A DNA stretch of 9,672 bases, taken from positions 1 to 9,672 of the forward strand of contig JAEDGE010000071.1 of assembly GCA_016297675.1 (NCBI GenBank). The letters are read 5' to 3'. The notes below the pieces were generated by a model. That model worked only from the letters and a program-made list of their open reading frames with translations. It was not told the origin of the DNA and searched no databases. Made by a program: the position numbers and the translations under genes. Within the stretch, counting starts at the first letter, position 1, and each line of letters begins with the position of its first letter. Shown here piece by piece: positions 5,881-9,672 of the stretch. Source of the DNA: Oscillospiraceae bacterium. GTDB taxonomy: Bacteria; Bacillota; Clostridia; Oscillospirales; Ruminococcaceae.

Positions 5881-7113
5881 ATGAAATTTAATACCGCATT
5901 GCTGCATCAGCAGTTCGACAGCAATACCCAAAACGGTGCTACCATCACACCGATTTATCAGGTAAGTGCGTTTGCACAGTCGTCCGCAGAGCAGCTGGAA
6001 AAAATATTTAATAATAAAGCCGCCGGATTTGCTTATACCAGAATCAGCAATCCGACTGTAGATGCATTTGAAAAGCGTGTTGCTGCGATGGAAAATGGTA
6101 TCGGAGCAGTTGCCTGTTCTTCCGGTATGGCAGCAGTTACAATGGCACTGTTGAACATTTTAGAGGCTGGTGATGAAGTGATTGCCGGTTCGGGTTTGTT
6201 TGGCGGTACCATTGACCTGTTCGGTGACCTGAAAGCGTTTGGCATTACAACTCGCTTTGTAGAGAGTGTCACCGCAGAGGCAGTTGCACCATTGATCAAT
6301 GAGAAGACAAAAGTGGTCTTTACCGAATTGATCGGCAATCCGAAGTTGGATGTCGTGGACTTAAAAAAAGTTTCCGCATTGGTACATAAGCATGGGATTC
6401 CGCTGATCATTGACAGTACAACGGCAACGCCGTATTTGCTGCATTCATTTGATTATGGTGCAGATATTGTGGTACACTCTTCTTCTAAGTATATCAACGG
6501 CGGCGGCAATTCTATCAGCGGTGTTATCATTGACAGCGGCAAATTTGCGTGGGATCCGGAACGATATCATGGTTTTGCAGATTATAAAAAATATGGAAAG
6601 TTTGCCTATCTGGCAAAGCTGCGGAACGGCATCTGGCGGAATTTCGGCAGCTGTCTTGCTCCCATGAATGCGTTTATGAATACGGTTGGTATGGAAACAC
6701 TGGGGTTGCGGATGGAACGCATTTGCAGCAATGCCAAGCAGTTGGCAGAATATCTGGAAAGTCAAAAAGATGTTACTGTCAATTATCCGGCATTGCAGAG
6801 CAGTCCCTATTATGATTTGGTACAGAGTCAGTTTGGCGGCAAAGGCGGTGCTATTTTGACCATCAGAGCCGGCAGCAAAGAGAAAGCATTTCGTCTTATC
6901 AATCATTTGCAGTTTGCAGTGAATGCAACCAATATTGGCGATGTCAGAACGCTGGTGATTCATCCCGCAAGTACCATTTATACACATAGTTCAGAACAGC
7001 AAAAACGGAGTGCTGGCGTGTATGACGACACCATTCGGGTGAGCGTAGGAATTGAAGATATTGATGACCTGATTGCAGATTTTGCACAGGCGATTGAGCA
7101 GAGCAAGGAGTGA
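5881..7113 (+). CDS. metY: O-acetylhomoserine sulfhydrylase MetY
   Basis: This cytoplasmic PLP enzyme of the Cys/Met metabolism family makes homocysteine from O-acetylhomoserine and a sulfur donor. From ATG 5881 the product has 410 aa. Visible features are YTRISNPT (52-59), the PLP-phosphate loop CSSGM (79-83), Asp178 in IIDST, which contacts the PLP ring nitrogen, and the PLP lysine Lys203 in HSSSKYINGGG. A longer reading from ATG 5836 adds 15 atypical residues and lacks a ribosome-binding site, while GGGG (5868-5871) stands nine bases before 5881, though weakly. The gene begins 60 bases after the Rrf2 gene and leads a packed run of sulfur-handling genes. In Wolinella succinogenes the homologous enzyme takes sulfur from a protein thiocarboxylate; that is inferred here from the neighbours, and free sulfide may also serve. 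Confidence 0.9.
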   Translation: MKFNTALLHQQFDSNTQNGATITPIYQVSAFAQSSAEQLEKIFNNKAAGFAYTRISNPTVDAFEKRVAAMENGIGAVACSSGMAAVTMALLNILEAGDEVIAGSGLFGGTIDLFGDLKAFGITTRFVESVTAEAVAPLINEKTKVVFTELIGNPKLDVVDLKKVSALVHKHGIPLIIDSTTATPYLLHSFDYGADIVVHSSSKYINGGGNSISGVIIDSGKFAWDPERYHGFADYKKYGKFAYLAKLRNGIWRNFGSCLAPMNAFMNTVGMETLGLRMERICSNAKQLAEYLESQKDVTVNYPALQSSPYYDLVQSQFGGKGGAILTIRAGSKEKAFRLINHLQFAVNATNIGDVRTLVIHPASTIYTHSSEQQKRSAGVYDDTIRVSVGIEDIDDLIADFAQAIEQSKE

Positions 7114-7120
7114 ACAAGCA

Positions 7121-7984
7121 ATGGCAGTAGATTATGCAACCCTGAAAAAGGGTGGATTTATGCGGCAGAAGCAAAAGAATCATTTTTCTTTGCGGCTGCG
7201 TGTAGTGGGTGGAAACCTGAGTGCCACACAGCTTGCAACCATTGCAGAGGTTGCTGAAAAGTTCGGGCAGGGACATGTACATCTGACCTCCCGACAGAGC
7301 GTAGAAATTCCGTTTATCAAGCTGGAACAAATTGAAGAAGTCAAAAAAGCTCTGGGTGAGGGTGGTGTAGAACCGGGTGTTTGCGGACCAAGAGTCCGCA
7401 CCGTGACAGCATGTCAGGGAGAAGCAATTTGCCCAAGCGGTTGTATTGATACGTATGCACTGGCAAAAGAATTGGATGAACGGTATTTTGCAAGAGAACT
7501 TCCGCATAAATTCAAGTTTGGCATCACCGGATGTCAGAACAATTGCTTAAAAGCAGAGGAAAATGACCTTGGAATCAAGGGCGGCATCAAAGTGCAATGG
7601 AGAGAAAATGACTGCATTCAGTGCGGCGTTTGTGTTAAGGCTTGCAGAAGCAATGCGATCACATTGGAGAATGGCAAGATTTCTGTAGAGGATAGCAAGT
7701 GCAATTTCTGTGGACGATGTTATAAGGCATGTCCGACTGAAGCATGGGATACAGTACATGGATATATTGTTTCTTTTGGTGGATTGTTTGGCAATAGCAT
7801 CAGCAAAGGGGAAGCAATCATTCCTTTTATTGCAGATAAAGAATTGTTGTTAAAAGTGTGCGATGCAACAATTCAGTTCTTTGCAGATCATGCAAAGGCA
7901 GGCGAACGGTTTAAATTTACATTGGATCGGGTCGGCAGAGAGAAATTTGAAAAAGTGATTCAGGAGGTATATCAAAATGGCTGA
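7121..7984 (+). CDS. Compact siroheme sulfite reductase with two 4Fe-4S clusters
   Basis: This 287-aa protein probably reduces sulfite to sulfide. Residues about 20-80 form the nitrite/sulfite reductase ferredoxin-like half domain, including GHVHLTSRQ (51-59). The siroheme-4Fe-4S ligands follow as C98-x5-C104 and C138-x3-C142. Two ferredoxin motifs are inserted: C165-x2-C168-x2-C171-x3-C175 and C194-x2-C197-x2-C200-x3-C204-Pro. This layout resembles AsrC and the small Dsr-like proteins of anaerobes rather than the large CysI. ATG 7121 is chosen because AAGGAG (7105-7110) at the end of metY serves it. The last eight bases overlap the next gene. No flavoprotein or AsrA/AsrB-type partner is in view, so the electron donor is unknown; ferredoxin is likely. 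Nitrite reductase activity cannot be excluded from sequence, but the context is sulfur. Confidence 0.85.
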   Translation: MAVDYATLKKGGFMRQKQKNHFSLRLRVVGGNLSATQLATIAEVAEKFGQGHVHLTSRQSVEIPFIKLEQIEEVKKALGEGGVEPGVCGPRVRTVTACQGEAICPSGCIDTYALAKELDERYFARELPHKFKFGITGCQNNCLKAEENDLGIKGGIKVQWRENDCIQCGVCVKACRSNAITLENGKISVEDSKCNFCGRCYKACPTEAWDTVHGYIVSFGGLFGNSISKGEAIIPFIADKELLLKVCDATIQFFADHAKAGERFKFTLDRVGREKFEKVIQEVYQNG

Positions 7985-8222
7985 TTTTAAAATAGATGAT
8001 ACTGTGGATATTACGGATGTAGTTTGTCCAGTTACTTTTGTCAAGGCAAAGGTAGCATTGGAAGAACTGGATGACGGACAGATTTTGTCTATCAAGATGA
8101 ATGACGGCGAACCGGTGCAGAATGTGCCGAGAAGCATCAAGGAAGAAGGACACAAGATCCTGAAGCTCATGGATAACGAGGACGGTACCTATAATCTGAT
8201 TGTACAAAAGGTGGGAGATTAA
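7977..8222 (+). CDS. TusA-like sulfurtransferase family protein
   Basis: This is an 81-aa TusA/SirA fold protein, a likely carrier of sulfur as a persulfide on Cys17. The usual CPxP motif reads C17-P-V-T, followed by the family's amphipathic helix VKAKVALEEL and a late VPRSIKEEGH stretch. AGGAGG (7962-7967), inside the end of the reductase gene, stands nine bases before its ATG, and the two genes overlap by eight bases, so they are translated together. Its stop is immediately followed by the ATG of the thioredoxin gene. It may pass sulfur from the reductase to the carrier protein or E1-like enzyme, which is inference from gene order. No rhodanese or desulfurase gene is nearby to load it. Confidence 0.8.
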   Translation: MADFKIDDTVDITDVVCPVTFVKAKVALEELDDGQILSIKMNDGEPVQNVPRSIKEEGHKILKLMDNEDGTYNLIVQKVGD

Positions 8223-8543
8223 ATGGCAGTACGAGTCAGTGCAGAGAACTTCGCAGCTGAGGTGTTGCAGGCAGATGGTATTGTACTGGTGGACTTTTAT
8301 TCTGACAGTTGTGTGCCATGCAAGCGGATTGCTCCATTGCTTTCTGAGGTTGCAGCAGCTTATCCGGAAGGGTTTAAAGTTGTGAAAGTGAATATTAACT
8401 TTGATGCAGATTTGGCAGAGCAATATGCAGTACAAGCAGCTCCCACACTGGTCTTTTTCCAGAATGGCACAGAGCAGGCACGGCTGAGAGGGCTGGTTAA
8501 AAAATCAGAGATTGTAGAAATCATTGATACATTAAAAAAATAA
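8223..8543 (+). CDS. Thioredoxin-like protein with CVPC active site
   Basis: This 106-aa protein has the size and fold signals of thioredoxin: strand VLVDFYS (21-27), active site C30-V-P-C33 followed by Lys, and the cis-proline Pro74 in AAPT. It departs from classical thioredoxin in two places: WCGPC becomes SCVPC, losing both the conserved Trp before the first Cys and the Gly between the cysteines. Such changes usually shift redox potential and partner choice. The ATG follows the preceding stop directly, with GGGAG (8213-8217) five bases away. A dedicated job is likely, such as reducing a persulfide, a thiocarboxylate-linked disulfide or the E1 enzyme, but none is shown by the sequence. Confidence 0.85.
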   Translation: MAVRVSAENFAAEVLQADGIVLVDFYSDSCVPCKRIAPLLSEVAAAYPEGFKVVKVNINFDADLAEQYAVQAAPTLVFFQNGTEQARLRGLVKKSEIVEIIDTLKK

Positions 8544-8562
8544 TCCATATAAAGGAGAATGC

Positions 8563-8772
8563 ATGATGAAGATTACAGTAGCAGGGGTAGCAAAGGAAGT
8601 TGCAGACGGTCTGACCGTTGCACAGTTGATTGTGGACGAAAAGGTGGAAACACCGCAGTATGTTACAGTTACCATTAATGATGACTTTGTAGAAAGTGGT
8701 ACATTTGAAAGCACCGTTTTGAAGGATGGCGATACGGTGGAATTTCTGTATTTCATGGGAGGCGGTCAGTAA
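8563..8772 (+). CDS. ThiS/MoaD-like (HcyS-like) sulfur carrier protein with C-terminal Gln
   Basis: This 69-aa ubiquitin-fold protein probably carries sulfur as a C-terminal thiocarboxylate. It has the ThiS pattern MKITVAG, LTVAQLIVDE, VTVTINDDFV, LKDGDTVEFLYFMGGG, but ends in one extra residue: Gly66-Gly67-Gly68-Gln69. Carriers need a free Gly-Gly end, so Gln69 should have to be removed first. A JAMM protease gene lies two genes downstream, as in Wolinella succinogenes where HcyD trims HcyS. The ribosome-binding site AAAGGAG (8551-8557) fits ATG 8563 or 8566; the second has better spacing and would give 68 aa. The tail codons also form the ribosome-binding site of the next gene. A role in thiamine synthesis is possible but no thiazole genes are seen. 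Confidence 0.87.
   Translation: MMKITVAGVAKEVADGLTVAQLIVDEKVETPQYVTVTINDDFVESGTFESTVLKDGDTVEFLYFMGGGQ
8757..8762 (+). promoter_or_regulatory. E1-gene ribosome-binding site inside the carrier's Gly tail codons
   Basis: GGGAGG spans the end of the Met codon and the first two Gly codons of the carrier's C-terminus, nine bases before the ATG of the E1-like gene. The same bases thus encode the functional tail and start the partner gene. Confidence 0.7.
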
Positions 8773-9584
8773 TGGCATTTACAAATGAACAGTTGGAGCG
8801 GTATTCTCGCCATATTATCTTAAAAGAAGTCGGCGTAAAGGGACAGAAAAAGCTGCTGAATGCCAAGGTGTTAGTCATTGGTGCAGGCGGTCTGGGTGCA
8901 CCGGTTGCCATGTATCTGGCAGCTGCTGGTGTTGGAACCATTGGCATTGCGGATGCCGATGAAGTGGATTTATCCAACTTGCAGCGGCAGATTATCCACG
9001 CAACAAAGGATGTAGGGAAGCCAAAGGTCGAATCCGCCAAGGAAACGATGGAAGCCATGAATCCGGATGTCACTGTGAAAACCTATCATACCTTTGTCAC
9101 CAGTGAAAACATCATGGAACTGATTCAGGATTATGATTTTATCATTGATGGAACAGATAATTTTCCGGCAAAGTTTTTGATTAACGATGCGTGTGTCATG
9201 GCGAAAAAGCCGTTTTCCCATGCTGGCATCATTCGATTCCAGGGACAGTTGATGACCTATGTGCCGGGAGAAGGACCGTGCTATCGTTGTGTATTTAAGA
9301 ATCCGCCGCCGAAGGATGCGGTGCCGACTTGTAAGCAGGCTGGTGTTGTTGGTGCCATGGGCGGTGTCATTGGAAGCTTGCAGGCAATGGAAGCCATTAA
9401 ATATATTATTGGTGTGGGCGATTTGCTGACCGGTTATCTGCTCACCTATGATGCATTGAAAATGGAATTCCGAAAGGTAAAGCTGCCACAGCATACCGAA
9501 AATTGTCCGGTTTGCGGCAAGCATCCAACCATTACAGAACTGATTGATTACGAACAGGCAGAATGTGACGGGGTAGGTTTATGA
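8772..9584 (+). CDS. ThiF/MoeB-like (HcyF-like) E1 adenylyltransferase
   Basis: This 270-aa enzyme activates the carrier's terminal Gly with ATP to form an acyl-adenylate, to which sulfur is then added. The start RYSRHIILKEVG (10-21) is typical of the family. The nucleotide loop GAGGLG is at 37-42, the ATP-contacting NLQRQ at 69-73 and DGTDNF at 126-131. Zinc is held by C170-x2-C173 and C245-x2-C248. The conserved reactive Cys is Cys187 in PTCKQAGVVGAMGG. No rhodanese domain is fused to the C-terminus, so sulfur must come from another protein or free sulfide. The gene overlaps the carrier stop by one base (TAATG) and the next gene by four (ATGA). Sequence alone cannot tell HcyF from ThiF or MoeB; gene order points to HcyF. 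Confidence 0.9.
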   Translation: MAFTNEQLERYSRHIILKEVGVKGQKKLLNAKVLVIGAGGLGAPVAMYLAAAGVGTIGIADADEVDLSNLQRQIIHATKDVGKPKVESAKETMEAMNPDVTVKTYHTFVTSENIMELIQDYDFIIDGTDNFPAKFLINDACVMAKKPFSHAGIIRFQGQLMTYVPGEGPCYRCVFKNPPPKDAVPTCKQAGVVGAMGGVIGSLQAMEAIKYIIGVGDLLTGYLLTYDALKMEFRKVKLPQHTENCPVCGKHPTITELIDYEQAECDGVGL

Positions 9585-9672
9585 TTACGCTGAAAAAAGC
9601 AGACTATGAAAAGATGCTGGCACATGCAAAAAAAGAGTTGCCCAATGAGGCATGCGGATTGCTGGCAGGTGT
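9581..9672 (+). CDS. JAMM/Mov34 metalloprotease (HcyD/Mec+-like), partial at window end
   Basis: The first 30 complete codons are visible; the gene runs off the window. The residues LPNEACGLLAG (20-30) match the N-terminus of bacterial JAMM proteases related to Mec+ and HcyD, and Glu23 corresponds to the conserved catalytic Glu. The His-x-His and Ser/Asp parts of the metal site lie beyond the window. The ATG overlaps the stop of the E1-like gene in an ATGA, implying coupled translation. Expected roles are removal of the carrier's terminal Gln and release of amino acid from the carrier. The family call rests on a short segment plus strong context. Confidence 0.75.
   Translation, partial: MITLKKADYEKMLAHAKKELPNEACGLLAG

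Noticed and set aside
8563..9584. Reading the carrier and E1-like genes as thiamine or molybdopterin genes
   Set aside because: No thiazole synthase, ThiH or molybdopterin genes are near. The extra terminal Gln, the JAMM gene and metY point to amino acid sulfur transfer. It is not fully excluded.

Overview
The window looks like a low-to-moderate G+C Gram-positive bacterium of the Clostridia. The signs are strong AGGAGG-type ribosome-binding sites, a lipoprotein sulfate-binding protein, a consensus sigma-A promoter and a CymR-like Rrf2 regulator. I cannot name the species. Every gene I can support is on the + strand, and nearly all concern sulfur.

Positions 1-460 are regulatory. They hold an inverted repeat (211-233), a near-perfect promoter (266-294), and an mRNA leader encoding a probable 19-residue peptide (356-415) with two adjacent Cys codons. 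Positions 461-4226 encode a complete sulfate ABC importer: lipoprotein Sbp, permeases CysT and CysW, and ATPase CysA. CysK, cysteine synthase, follows at 4287-5219, 60 bases after cysA and probably on the same transcript.

Positions 5220-5370 are non-coding and share a 47-base element with positions 72-118. Then comes a tightly packed second operon that continues past the window end. It encodes a CymR-like Rrf2 regulator whose only plausible start codon is ATC (5371), O-acetylhomoserine sulfhydrylase MetY, a compact siroheme sulfite reductase with two extra 4Fe-4S clusters, a TusA-like protein, an atypical thioredoxin (CVPC active site), a ThiS/MoaD-like sulfur carrier ending in Gly-Gly-Gly-Gln, a ThiF/MoeB-like E1 enzyme, and the first 30 codons of a JAMM-type metalloprotease.

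Together the genes suggest this scheme: sulfate is imported; enzymes outside the window reduce it to sulfite; the compact reductase makes sulfide; the sulfide is loaded as a thiocarboxylate on the carrier by the E1-like enzyme; MetY uses it to make homocysteine; and the JAMM protease trims the carrier precursor and releases product. This resembles the HcyS/HcyF/HcyD-MetY route described in Wolinella succinogenes, here with its own regulator, TusA-like and thioredoxin partners. CysK would supply cysteine directly and may act with the Rrf2 protein as a sulfur sensor.
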